DNA from: Nosema muscidifuracis
Taxonomy: Eukaryota > Microsporidia > Nosematidae
NCBI GenBank assembly: GCA_028335825.1
Contig: JAIOKI010000004.1
Location: forward strand, 124,001-188,000
Length of the DNA: 64,000 nt
Direction: 5' to 3'
Shown here: positions 30,392 to 38,472 of the stretch, piece by piece
Layout of the letters: each line of letters begins with the position of its first letter
Position numbering within the stretch: position 1 is the first letter of the stretch
The notes under the pieces: generated by a model
The model's database searches: none
What the model was told of the DNA's origin: nothing
What the model saw: only the letters and a program-made list of their open reading frames with translations
Made by a program: the position numbers and the translations under genes

Positions 30392-31069
30392 ATGATGTAT
30401 AGTGATGATATTTTTAGATGTGAGACCTATCGTATAAATAAAGCTATTAAAAAAGTTAACAAACACGGATTTAATTTACCAGTGGCTATAAATTGGAAAA
30501 CTTTTTTTTTATATAAACTCAAATCTGATAAGAAAATAGATCCAAATATACAAAATCTAACTCAAGAAAATTTAGAAGAATTCTTTTCTGAAGAAGATTT
30601 AAAGAATTATCAGACTCTTTATATGAAATATTTAGATTCAGTTGTATTGAATGTATTAGAAACTATAGATCTTGATAAATTAGAAGATGCAGTTTCTATA
30701 GAAGATTCACAAGCTGCTATTTATACAGAATCATTTAGACAAAACGGATTTTTTCAATTTTTAAAGGAGAATATTTGGAATGTTGATATGAATAATTCTG
30801 AAGAAGAAATTTTTAATAAAATTCTACTTGATTGGTACGATTTAGATGAAAGTGAAAGAAAGATGTATAGAAAATTAGGAAAAGCTGCTATTAGAAAATT
30901 ACCTTTTACTAGAAGTTGTAAACTTAAATCAAATTATAAGATATTAAACTTTATGGATATTGATATAGGATGGAATAGTGATGAGGAATGGATTATAGAA
31001 GATGAGAATGAAAAACCATCAGAAGAAAATGAGAGTTACAAATCTTATGATTCTGACACATTATTATAA
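30392..31069 (+). CDS. Hypothetical acidic protein, about 225 aa
   Basis: The frame has an ATG at 30380 and two at 30392 and 30395. Because ACCCCACCT lies between them and immediately precedes ATGATG, I take 30392 as the start, as at other genes. The protein is helical with Lys/Asp/Glu-rich segments, an LDWYDLDESERKMYRKLGKAA piece reminiscent of the end of an HMG box, and a strongly acidic C terminus (SDEEWIIEDENEKPSEENESY). No confident family. It is divergently arranged with the HMG-box gene with about 160 nt between the starts. Confidence 0.6.
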   Translation: MMYSDDIFRCETYRINKAIKKVNKHGFNLPVAINWKTFFLYKLKSDKKIDPNIQNLTQENLEEFFSEEDLKNYQTLYMKYLDSVVLNVLETIDLDKLEDAVSIEDSQAAIYTESFRQNGFFQFLKENIWNVDMNNSEEEIFNKILLDWYDLDESERKMYRKLGKAAIRKLPFTRSCKLKSNYKILNFMDIDIGWNSDEEWIIEDENEKPSEENESYKSYDSDTLL

Positions 31070-31476
31070 TTTAAAAAATAAATATTTTTTGACAGATTTG
31101 ACATTATGTCTTATTACAATAAAATATTTGACATTATGTCTTGTTATAATAAAATTAAAAATTATTAAATTAAGTTTTATCATATTAAAATTATTAAAAA
31201 TTATTAAATAAAGTTTTATCATATTAAAATTATAAAAAATTATTTTTATATTATAATAGACTAATCAAAAATATTAAATTTAATCTTGTTTAATAAAATT
31301 ATTAAAAATTATTTTTATATTATAATAATCAAAATTATTAAACTAAGTTTTGTTAGAATGTAATGAACTAATAAATATTAATTAAATAACGATTTTTTGA
31401 AATAATTCACTAATTAAAAATTAAATTAAAGTCTCATTATAATATAAATATTAATCAATGATAATTAAAAAACCTA
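31070..31476. repeat. AT-rich degenerate repeat before tRNA-Arg
   Basis: About six loose copies of AAAATTATTAAAAATTATTA plus AATTAAGTTTTATCATATT variants and two copies of TTTGACATTATGTCTT at about 31095-31145. No gene in it. Confidence 0.6.
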
Positions 31477-31548
31477 GGACACATAGCTCAACGGCAGAGC
31501 GTCGGTCTACGGAACCGAAGGCTGAGGGTTCGAATTCCTTTGTGTTCG
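31477..31548 (+). tRNA. tRNA-Arg (anticodon ACG)
   Basis: A full cloverleaf can be drawn: acceptor GGACACA pairs with TGTGTTC (one G-U), D arm GCTC/GAGC, anticodon stem TCGGT/ACCGA with loop CTACGGA (anticodon ACG), a five-base variable region, and T arm with TTCGAAT loop. The discriminator is G, and six T follow at 31549. No intron. It decodes CGU (and CGC after A34 editing to inosine). Confidence 0.95.
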
Positions 31549-31554
31549 TTTTTT
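31549..31554 (+). terminator. Pol III terminator of tRNA-Arg
   Basis: A run of six T starts immediately after the discriminator base, the usual RNA polymerase III stop signal. Confidence 0.75.
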
Positions 31555-31576
31555 ATAAAAAAATTTATTCTATCTA

Positions 31577-32497
31577 TCAAGCTATTGATTTTCTTTTGTA
31601 ATTATAACAAAGTATTCCTAAAATACTAATAGTCAACCCAAAATAATTTATACTATTCAATTCTATTTCTTTTTTATACAGAGATATAAATATTATAACA
31701 AGTTCTTTGATTATACTACTTATACTTAAAAATACAACACTTGTTTTAGAAACTAACGTAAATTCTGAGCATACAAGTGAAAATGAAAGAATACCACTTG
31801 CTACAATAAATCCTAAATTTTTAAGAGCTGATTTTGTATTATTAAAAAACTCTGATTGAAGAATTTCATAAAAACCTTCGTTATAATAAGACATTATTAG
31901 TAATATAAAAGAAATAGGCAAGCTTAAATCTCTAATCGTACTGTATAATCCTCCTTTTTTTACGCCACGTTTCTGTAAAAGATACTGAATAAATGCCCAA
32001 CGAAAACCTGCCATGAAAGATGCGAAAGAAATTATTCCAAACCCTGTTACATCAAAATTGGAATTCTTGTATGATGTAAGGAATACACCAAGACCTATCG
32101 TAAATATAATAAGAAAAAATTGAATTGATGGTTGTTCTATACCAAAAGCCATACCGGATAAAAGAATAAATACAGGGGCAGATGACTTTACCATAGTATA
32201 GAAAGCTAGAGAGACCGATCTTAATGAAAAAGAACTTAATCCGATATCAAGTGCTCCAGTTAGGGCACAAGGTATAGTTGAGTACATGTAGTTAGTTTCT
32301 TTAACAAAATTCTTGTTCATTTTTAAAATTATCGAACTTATCAAAAAGTGCGTCAAATTTTGCAATGATGACTTGAATAAAGGAAATCTGAAATTGTATG
32401 CATTCTTTGACAAGAAATATGTGGTAAAGAATCCTAGTCCCAATGATGTTAAATAATATAATGTTATCAATGTAATTATTTGTAAAATCTTCTTCAT
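31577..32497 (-). CDS. SLC35-type (triose-phosphate/nucleotide-sugar) transporter
   Basis: 306 residues with about ten membrane helices. ALTGALDIGLSSFSLRSVSLAFYTMVKSSAPVFILL is the hallmark of the TPT subfamily of the drug/metabolite transporter superfamily (the K-SS-PVF stretch). Further on GFRWAFIQYLLQKRG fits SLC35C2-like members, and the final helix ends with GILCYNYKRKSIA. Members exchange nucleotide sugars or phosphorylated compounds across Golgi/ER or, in parasites, plasma membranes. The substrate is not predictable. No CCC motif precedes the ATG. Confidence 0.85.
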   Translation of the reverse strand: MKKILQIITLITLYYLTSLGLGFFTTYFLSKNAYNFRFPLFKSSLQNLTHFLISSIILKMNKNFVKETNYMYSTIPCALTGALDIGLSSFSLRSVSLAFYTMVKSSAPVFILLSGMAFGIEQPSIQFFLIIFTIGLGVFLTSYKNSNFDVTGFGIISFASFMAGFRWAFIQYLLQKRGVKKGGLYSTIRDLSLPISFILLIMSYYNEGFYEILQSEFFNNTKSALKNLGFIVASGILSFSLVCSEFTLVSKTSVVFLSISSIIKELVIIFISLYKKEIELNSINYFGLTISILGILCYNYKRKSIA

Positions 32498-32808
32498 CTT
32501 TTGTTTATTGATTCTTTTTTATATCATTTTATGTTTCAAGATAAATTTGTAGAATGTAATTGATCATTGGACAATCCAATTACTAATAGAAAAGCTTCAA
32601 ATATTATTAATCAACTTTTTCAAATATTATTAACTTTTAAGAAAACAATCAATAAAAATTTAATGTAAATATTATTAATTTTTAAAGAAAACAATTAATA
32701 TAAATTTATTGTAAAAAACATTAAGTTCTATTCTTTAAAGTTGTTAACTTGTTTCATGAGATTGTTTTTTTTTGTTTTATGATTTACTATAAATTTTTTA
32801 AAAAAAAT

Positions 32809-32968
32809 ATCCCTCACTCTCAAAGTTTTCGGCTTTGATCAAGTGTAGTATCTGTTCTAGTCAGTTTAAAACCTGACATATCCGCAAGGAACTCAATCAT
32901 TAGAAAATGGAGATGTAAATAGTGGATGTGCTTGCATGATTGCTATTTATTTAGATCTCCTACATCCT
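32809..32968 (+). ncRNA. U2 spliceosomal snRNA
   Basis: The 5' part reads CTCTCAAAGTTTTCGGCTTTGATCAAGTGTAGTATCTGTTC in pieces that match the most conserved stretch of U2. The branch-site pairing element GTAGTA is at 32845-32850. Stem IIa (GTCAG 32860-32864 with CTGAC 32873-32877) follows, then stem IIb TCC-GCAA-GGA (32881-32890) with a GNRA loop. A long terminal hairpin pairs GGAGAT (32909) with ATCTCC (32955) and AAATAG with CTATTT. The end points are estimated. U2 selects the branch point during splicing. No clear Sm-binding U run is seen between stem II and the terminal hairpin; GATTTTTTAC at 32976-32985 lies just beyond the hairpin. Confidence 0.93.
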
Positions 32969-33005
32969 TAGTGATGATTTTTTACTTAAATTTTTTTCCC
33001 CTCAC

Positions 33006-33800
33006 ATGAAATATTGTGAAATTGTAATTGGTCCACCAGGAAGTGGAAAAAGTACTTATGTACAAAAGAAATCAGACTCAATAAAACATAGAAATCCTTA
33101 TTTGGTTAATCTAGATCCTGGGAATATACACACGGATATGTATGATTACAATATTAAGACTTCAGTTAAAGATTACCAGTTAAAAAACGACAAAGGCCCA
33201 AACGGATCTACGAAAGATATTTTAACAAATTTTGTTGAAAACATCCACGATTTCTATTACGAATTTATGGAAGACCAAGAAAATTATTTTATTTTTGATC
33301 TTCCAGGTCAAGTCGAATTTTTTATAGCAGGTGACAGTCTTTCAAGAATGATTAATTATCTTACCAAAAAAGATATCAATATTGTTATAGTCAATCTTAT
33401 AGATCTAGTATTTTTTAATACATCACTTTTGTCTTCTTACTTATTTACATATATCTCTATATGTAGAATGGAAGTGCCTTTTGTTTGCGTTATAACAAAA
33501 TGTGATAAATACCATTTATATGACATGAAGTATAATTTAAAAGAAATCGCTTCATTATCTATTCTTGAAATTCTAGATCCCAATAAAAAATATAAAAAAA
33601 TGGTTGTAGATTTTTTGAATGACTATTTTGTTTACAATTTTCAAATATTAAATTATGAAGACGAGAATACAGAATGTACTCTTCAATTATGTATTGACAG
33701 GTGTAGTGGATATTGTTTTAGTGATGAATTCGATGAAAAAGAAACCTATTTTAAAAAAATTGATCCTGATAGCTTATTTGATAATTATACACTTAAATAA
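33006..33800 (+). CDS. GPN2: GPN-loop GTPase 2
   Basis: 264 residues. P-loop GPPGSGKST at 9-17, then NLDPGN (35-40) as in GPN enzymes, the family's GPN loop at 64-66 (KGPNGS), the G3 motif FDLPGQVE, and ITKCDKY as the base-recognition NKxD-like motif. GPN proteins dimerise and assist assembly and nuclear import of RNA polymerase II. The GPN loop followed by Gly-Ser suits GPN2. Length is near normal (yeast Gpn2 347), with the end trimmed. The start follows TTTCCCCTCAC-ATG, only about 37 nt from the apparent 3' end of U2. Confidence 0.88.
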   Translation: MKYCEIVIGPPGSGKSTYVQKKSDSIKHRNPYLVNLDPGNIHTDMYDYNIKTSVKDYQLKNDKGPNGSTKDILTNFVENIHDFYYEFMEDQENYFIFDLPGQVEFFIAGDSLSRMINYLTKKDINIVIVNLIDLVFFNTSLLSSYLFTYISICRMEVPFVCVITKCDKYHLYDMKYNLKEIASLSILEILDPNKKYKKMVVDFLNDYFVYNFQILNYEDENTECTLQLCIDRCSGYCFSDEFDEKETYFKKIDPDSLFDNYTLK

Positions 33801-34070
33801 ATCTGCATATTAAAGTTAATATGATTTCTTCTTTTTTTTCTAATTTTAAAGGAGAAAATGACATTTTAGTCATAAAAACGTTTTTAAAAAAATTAATTTA
33901 TCTAATTAAAAAAATTTATTAGTACTTAATTTGGTTTCATAGATTTTAAATTCATTCTTGATACATTCTTATTATTAAATAAATTTTTTTAGTGAAAAAT
34001 GATCTCCTTAATTATCAAAACGATGATTGGTTCTTTATAAAATAAAATTTACAAAAACTGATATTATTTA

Positions 34071-34685
34071 ATGACGGATAAAGATATGAAATGCAAAATA
34101 TGCTACTCCTTTGATAATCCTATTTCAAAGAAAAATGATCTAATTTCGCCTTGTAAATGCAAAGGATCTCTTAAATACGTTCACGCGGGATGTCTTAAGA
34201 TGTGGAGATACAGTAGAAAATATTCTGATATAAAAAAATGTTTGCAATGTGGAATAAACTATAATATAAAAGATGAAGTATCTCCAAACAATATTGTTTT
34301 ATTTTTTCTTACTGTATTGATACTATCATCTGTATATTTTGTAGTTGTTCTTATGATGAGCTTATTACTTTCTTCATCTTTCTATATAGTAGCTGAATTA
34401 GTTCTTGATGATATTTTATTTGCAGAATATCAGATCAAATCTATTATGAGTATAAGTCAGCATTATTCATCATTCTTTATATACATTTTAATATACAAAG
34501 TGACTTTTTATCATAATTTTTTTGCTATTTTTAATTTTGTTTTCACATATTGGAGAATTTTACAATTTAATTTCCTAATTGATAAAATTCTATTTTGGGG
34601 TATGTGTGCGTATTATGGTAAACAAATGTACCGCACACTTTATAATAGACTAGATCATTATATAATTAGATATGGTAAACAATAA
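34071..34685 (+). CDS. RING-CH membrane ubiquitin ligase (MARCH/Doa10 type)
   Basis: 204 residues. Residues 6-58 form a C4HC3 RING-CH finger: CKICYSF, SPCKCKGSLKYVHAGCLKMWRYS and CLQCGINY. A Cys in the fourth position and His-x-x-Cys with a following Trp are typical. Three or four membrane helices follow (about 73-105, 138-175). RING-CH proteins ubiquitinate membrane proteins; Doa10 works in ER quality control, MARCH proteins in endosomes. The short length fits MARCH-like members. No CCC motif precedes the ATG. Confidence 0.85.
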   Translation: MTDKDMKCKICYSFDNPISKKNDLISPCKCKGSLKYVHAGCLKMWRYSRKYSDIKKCLQCGINYNIKDEVSPNNIVLFFLTVLILSSVYFVVVLMMSLLLSSSFYIVAELVLDDILFAEYQIKSIMSISQHYSSFFIYILIYKVTFYHNFFAIFNFVFTYWRILQFNFLIDKILFWGMCAYYGKQMYRTLYNRLDHYIIRYGKQ

Positions 34686-34698
34686 ATTTATTAGACTT

Positions 34699-35235
34699 TT
34701 AATTTTTAATAACATTTCTATTTCTAATAGATACTAAAATAAAAATTGATAAATAAAATAAGTTAAAAAGTAGCTCTGTACTTTTTATGGTTCTATATAA
34801 ATACAAGTATATGAGAAATTCTCCTAAATAATGTGAATAGAAACATTTCCGCATTTTAAATACTACATAATGCGAAAGAAAGTGGAATAAATTGAGTCCT
34901 AAAAATATATTCAGATTTATATTTTTTGCATTGCGCAAATGAATACTTAGGAAAAAATAATACAACAATCCATGAAAAAGTTGTAGTAAACTCATTTTGC
35001 TACTCTGATATCTAAAAATTAAACATTCAATAATACGACGTGTTACATGTATAAGATAAAAGTTCATTGATCCTATTAATATATTAAATATTAGACTGAA
35101 TATATAAAAGTAAATAAAATAATTTTTAGAAATTCCACTTTTTATATGTCCATGATCTACTAGGTTAGTAAATGATAATAGAAATACTGTAAAGGGTAAA
35201 ATGGTGAAGTAAATTCTTGTTAATTTGTCAATCAT
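34699..35235 (-). CDS. Steroid 5-alpha-reductase-like membrane protein (polyprenol reductase candidate)
   Basis: 178 residues, about five membrane helices. The stretch HVTRRIIECLIFRYQSSKMSLLQL, with a following GLLYYFF and later LFHFLSHYVVFKMRK and HYLGEFLIYLYLY, resembles the reductase domain of Dfg10/SRD5A3 (RRxxExL; HxxLxxxR; NYLAEL). That enzyme makes dolichol for N-glycosylation in the ER. The related Tsc13 enoyl reductase also has such motifs. The usual protein is about 250-320 residues, so N-terminal helices are missing. The start follows CCCCCTTCTAA-ATG and there is no room for a larger version in frame. Confidence 0.5.
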   Translation of the reverse strand: MIDKLTRIYFTILPFTVFLLSFTNLVDHGHIKSGISKNYFIYFYIFSLIFNILIGSMNFYLIHVTRRIIECLIFRYQSSKMSLLQLFHGLLYYFFLSIHLRNAKNINLNIFLGLNLFHFLSHYVVFKMRKCFYSHYLGEFLIYLYLYRTIKSTELLFNLFYLSIFILVSIRNRNVIKN

Positions 35236-35299
35236 TTAGAAGGGGGAACAAAATTTCAATATTGTTAAACTGTGATTACATATTTATCTTTTTTTTCTT

Positions 35300-35517
35300 A
35301 TTTAAGTTATCAACCAATAATATTTTTAACACAAAAAAATTATTGTTTTAAGTCGCCAACCATTAATATTATTCATAAAAAATATTTTGAAACAAATATA
35401 AATCTCTTTAATACAAAGACTTATATATTATCAACTTTGATTATTTTAGTGATCAACCAATAATATTATTCATAAAAATTATTGTAAAACAAATTTAAAT
35501 TTCTTTAATACAAAGAC
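35300..35517. repeat. Tandem copies derived from the 3' end of the ARF-like gene
   Basis: The last codons and stop of the GTPase gene (35518-35565) recur about 97 nt away at 35421-35468 as TTATATATTATCAACTTTGA and on, still readable as a similar C-terminal peptide on the minus strand. Shorter, more decayed copies of the CAACCAATAATATT core occur near 35319 and 35353. Units share CTTTAATACAAAGACTTATA. This looks like repeated slippage or unequal exchange that captured the end of a coding region. Confidence 0.7.
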
Positions 35518-36051
35518 TTATATATTATCAGCTTTGATTATTTCAGTCACCAACCAATAATATGCCTTTTTAATTCTTTTCCTTCTTACTAAAGATGTTA
35601 CGTATACTTTGTAAACTTTTCCAGGCAAAGCTTTTGGTATGTCATTCTTAATTAGTTCTACTTTTTCTACGGTACAGGTATCCCTTTTATGAAGTAAAAC
35701 AAGCCAAATAGTATTTTTCAGATCTTTATGTGCTGCTGCTTTCTTCATCCACTTAAACATCATAATATGATCTTCCTTGCTTAAATCAATGACCCATATT
35801 ATTCCATCAGTTTCAAAATATAAACTCGACCAATGTCTACGTAACCATTCAGCCCCAGGTAAGTCCCAAATTTCAATTCTATCTGATATATTGAAATCCA
35901 AAGTGTATTTATTTTTATTGTACTTATCTCTGTCATCATTAAAAAGTATATTGTATACAGTCGATTTACCAGAATTCTGGAACCCAAGTATTAATATCTT
36001 GTAATTTCTTTTTATAATTTTATTAATTTCATCTATATTTAGATCAATCAT
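35518..36051 (-). CDS. ARF-family small GTPase, divergent
   Basis: 177 residues from the ATG at 36051 (the frame is open 18 codons further without an ATG). P-loop GFQNSGKST at 23-31, G3 as WDLPGAE (62-68; ARFs have WDVGGQ), and a base-recognition HKRD (121-124; usual NKQD). LYFETDGIIWVIDLSKED is a clear ARF/ARL block. ARF-like proteins control membrane traffic or cilium/tubulin functions. The altered G3 and G4 motifs suggest a relaxed or unusual nucleotide cycle. There is no N-terminal Gly for myristoylation. It is divergent from Dph2 with 53 nt between starts. Confidence 0.82.
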   Translation of the reverse strand: MIDLNIDEINKIIKRNYKILILGFQNSGKSTVYNILFNDDRDKYNKNKYTLDFNISDRIEIWDLPGAEWLRRHWSSLYFETDGIIWVIDLSKEDHIMMFKWMKKAAAHKDLKNTIWLVLLHKRDTCTVEKVELIKNDIPKALPGKVYKVYVTSLVRRKRIKKAYYWLVTEIIKADNI

Positions 36052-36104
36052 CTTTGTTATTGTTCTTTTAAAATATTTGTATTCAAATTTCAAGTTGCCC
36101 CACA

Positions 36105-37070
36105 ATGTTTATAAATTATAACGAAATCTTCGAACGAAAACAACAAACAGATCAAGTTAATATAATAGCATCCAAAAAGTATGCATACATGGTTAAAGAA
36201 GTATACGATAAGATAATGGATCATGACGATACTTCAAATATTTTCATATTAACATCTGATGATATTATTTGTCCTTTGAAAAATAACAAAGGTGATTTAT
36301 ATATAATACTTGGAGTAGCTTGTCCAGAACATTCTTTTGGAAATGCTGTGTATTTACAAGAAGATCTTAGTGACGAAGATTTAGAAAAAATTAAAAAATA
36401 TCAGAACGTTATATTTGACAGTATGTATGATAGATATAATACTAATAAAGAAATTGATTTTGAAAAAGAAGTCTTGGTAGTTTCTAAAAATAAGGATTTT
36501 TTTAGATTTTTTGGTAGAATTTATGATTGTATATCATTTTATGATTTAGTATCAGAAAATAAAATGGACTTTCTTACAAGAAGAATTAATATATCACAAA
36601 TAGCTAAGAATAACAAGACTTTCGCCATAATTTTTGTCCACGAAATATATAAAGATCTTGCTTTGAAAATCAAAGATACTTTAATTAAATCATCAAGATG
36701 TGCATACACTTTATTTCTTAGAAATGTTAGATATTCTAGACTTATTACTATAGAAAAAATAGATACACTCGTTTTAATAGATTGTCCTGTTTTTGATAAT
36801 TACAAAATAGATGTCACTCTTCCCATTTTATCACCTGCTGATGTTCAGTACATTTTAACTCAAAAATGGGATCCAAATTACAGAACTAATAATTTTAATG
36901 TTGTATTGGAGAATACGGAAGATAAAGAGATTTGTAAATACGAAGGAGCGGGTAAATTAATTTTAGATAGCGAATTTTTTGGAATTGAGTATGGGAATCC
37001 AAATGAAGATGATTACGAAATACATGAGGGTAGAAAAGGAGTGGCTAGTGAGTATGAGCATGAAGAATAA
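36105..37070 (+). CDS. DPH2: Diphthamide biosynthesis protein 2 (Dph2)
   Basis: 321 residues. Several blocks follow the Dph1/Dph2 fold. GDLYIILGVACPEHS matches the first domain. In the last third, AIIFVHEIYKDLALKIKDTLIKSSRCAYTLFLRNVRYSRLITIEKIDTLVLIDCPVF and TLPILSPADVQYILTQKWDPNY match the Dph2 pattern of LVxCPxxx followed by PxxxPxElxxAL and W. With Dph1 it forms the radical-SAM-like Fe-S enzyme starting diphthamide synthesis on elongation factor 2. Yeast Dph2 has 534 residues. The cluster cysteine of the C-terminal part may be C in DCPVF. The start follows TTGCCCCACA-ATG. Confidence 0.72.
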   Translation: MFINYNEIFERKQQTDQVNIIASKKYAYMVKEVYDKIMDHDDTSNIFILTSDDIICPLKNNKGDLYIILGVACPEHSFGNAVYLQEDLSDEDLEKIKKYQNVIFDSMYDRYNTNKEIDFEKEVLVVSKNKDFFRFFGRIYDCISFYDLVSENKMDFLTRRINISQIAKNNKTFAIIFVHEIYKDLALKIKDTLIKSSRCAYTLFLRNVRYSRLITIEKIDTLVLIDCPVFDNYKIDVTLPILSPADVQYILTQKWDPNYRTNNFNVVLENTEDKEICKYEGAGKLILDSEFFGIEYGNPNEDDYEIHEGRKGVASEYEHEE

Positions 37071-37086
37071 ACAAATTAGATTTTAT

Positions 37087-37194
37087 TTATTTTTTTATTA
37101 TGGAATCGAACTGATAATTTTTTACTTCATCATCTACAAATTTGTCTATGAAATCTGAATCGACAATTTTCTCGTTTTGTACTTTTTTATGCAT
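37087..37194 (-). CDS. Small protein, 35 aa, with a full start signal
   Basis: ATG at 37194-37192 is directly preceded by ACCCTT, the start context of well-supported genes in this window. It is followed by 35 codons and a TAA at 37089-37087. The peptide is polar, alternating lysine with acidic residues (VDSDFIDKFVDDEV), with no membrane segment. It sits 16 nt from the converging Dph2 stop codon. I do not recognise it; the acidic helical character would suit a small accessory subunit, but that is speculation. Confidence 0.5.
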   Translation of the reverse strand: MHKKVQNEKIVDSDFIDKFVDDEVKNYQFDSIIKK

Positions 37195-37868
37195 AAGGGT
37201 GAATTTATTTTTTATGTATAAGTACTTGACATAATTGGTGTTATATATAAGAATACACAATTAAAGCTTTTTCGTTCTCAAAATAAACAATTGTTGTATT
37301 TCAATTTTTCTATATATGGATGTATTCTTCAATATTATTGGATATAAAAAAAAATTATAATTTTAAAATTTTTTAGATACCTTAAATTAAGATTTATGAC
37401 AAAAAATATATTCATTGTTAATAAAGAAATTTGAATAATATTTTTCATTAATAATTTTAGATTTAAAATTAGTACAAGAGCTGATTTAATTTCTTGTATG
37501 AAAGAACAGAGACATTTAAAATTTTTGTAGATTTACTCATGTTGAAGCCATATTTATTATGTAGAAAAAAATTTTATTATTTTACTACTATGAAAAATAA
37601 AAGAATTATTAACTTTAATATTGAAATTATTGGTAAGGTTTTATTTTATTATTTTACCATTATGAAAAATAAAAGAGCTATTAACTTTTATATTGAAATT
37701 AATGGTAAGGTTTTATTTTATTATTTAACACTATGAAAAATAAAAGAATTATTGATAACTTAATAATAAAATCATTAGTAAAGGTTTATTTGATAATTTT
37801 TTTATATTTTTAAATTAGCAATTTTTTTTTGTATTTTAAATTTTTACTTTGTTTACCCCCACACAAAT
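37195..37868. repeat. Spacer with 66-nt tandem repeat
   Basis: Between about 37565 and 37765 three copies of about 66 nt share TTTATTTTATTATTTTACYA, CTATGAAAAATAAAAGA and TTATTAACTTTNATATTGAA. They keep an open frame (37494-37736) by virtue of the 66-nt period, but I regard that frame as a by-product of the repeat. The remainder is featureless AT-rich DNA. Confidence 0.75.
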
Positions 37869-38456
37869 ATGAAACTTATCTTTCTATTCGTTTATTACAT
37901 ATTAGCTATGGACAAAGATTTTCAAACAATCAAGGAACTAATAAAAAGACTTCATGACAACACTTCTTATAAGACATTCTATGAACTATTTAATGCATCA
38001 GAAATCACACCTATTAAGAAGATACAGACTACTTATACCAACCTATTAAAATCCAAAACAGAATTGCCAAATGTTAATTTATCGGTAAATGATACTAAAA
38101 AATTACTTACGAATTGTTTTAATATTTTAAAAAAGAAAAGGTCAGCTTATAATCAGATACTAAATTCTCCTTACTTGATGTACGATGACTCAAATAATTA
38201 TAAGAACTCAACTTTTATGATATTTGCTTCTATATTAGCTTTTCTCCTTTTTCTCGATCTGGCCTATTTCTGTTTAAGATTTGTAAAATATTGTAAATTA
38301 ACTTCTACTGAAATTAGTAATAATGAAGAAAGTAAAGATAACGACTTGAAGAAAAAGAAAAAAAACAGAAAGACTTTAAAAACACTAAATCTTACAAAAC
38401 CAGATATGTTTATTATTATGGGGTATAAAAAGATAATGTCTTTATTTAGTAGATAA
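37869..38456 (+). CDS. Membrane protein with a degenerate J-like domain
   Basis: 195 residues: a signal peptide (1-14), then a helical region of about 80 residues (YKTFYELFNASEITPIKKIQTTYTNLL ... NILKKKRSAYNQIL) whose spacing resembles a J domain but which lacks the HPD motif. A membrane helix follows at about 115-138 (FMIFASILAFLLFLDLAYFCL) with a lysine-rich tail. This is the layout of ER membrane J-like proteins (ERj1/Erj5 kind). Without HPD it could not stimulate Hsp70. The start follows TTACCCCCACACAAAT-ATG. The J-like reading is a guess; the topology is clear. Confidence 0.6.
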   Translation: MKLIFLFVYYILAMDKDFQTIKELIKRLHDNTSYKTFYELFNASEITPIKKIQTTYTNLLKSKTELPNVNLSVNDTKKLLTNCFNILKKKRSAYNQILNSPYLMYDDSNNYKNSTFMIFASILAFLLFLDLAYFCLRFVKYCKLTSTEISNNEESKDNDLKKKKKNRKTLKTLNLTKPDMFIIMGYKKIMSLFSR

Positions 38457-38472
38457 ATTAAAAAGTTAATTT

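Noticed and set aside
35272-35463. Plus-strand open frame of 63 codons
   Set aside because: It falls in the decayed copies of the GTPase 3' end, without a start motif.
37494-37736. 80-codon open frame on the plus strand
   Set aside because: It lies across a 66-nt tandem repeat whose period is a multiple of three, which keeps the frame open; no start motif and repetitive low-complexity product.
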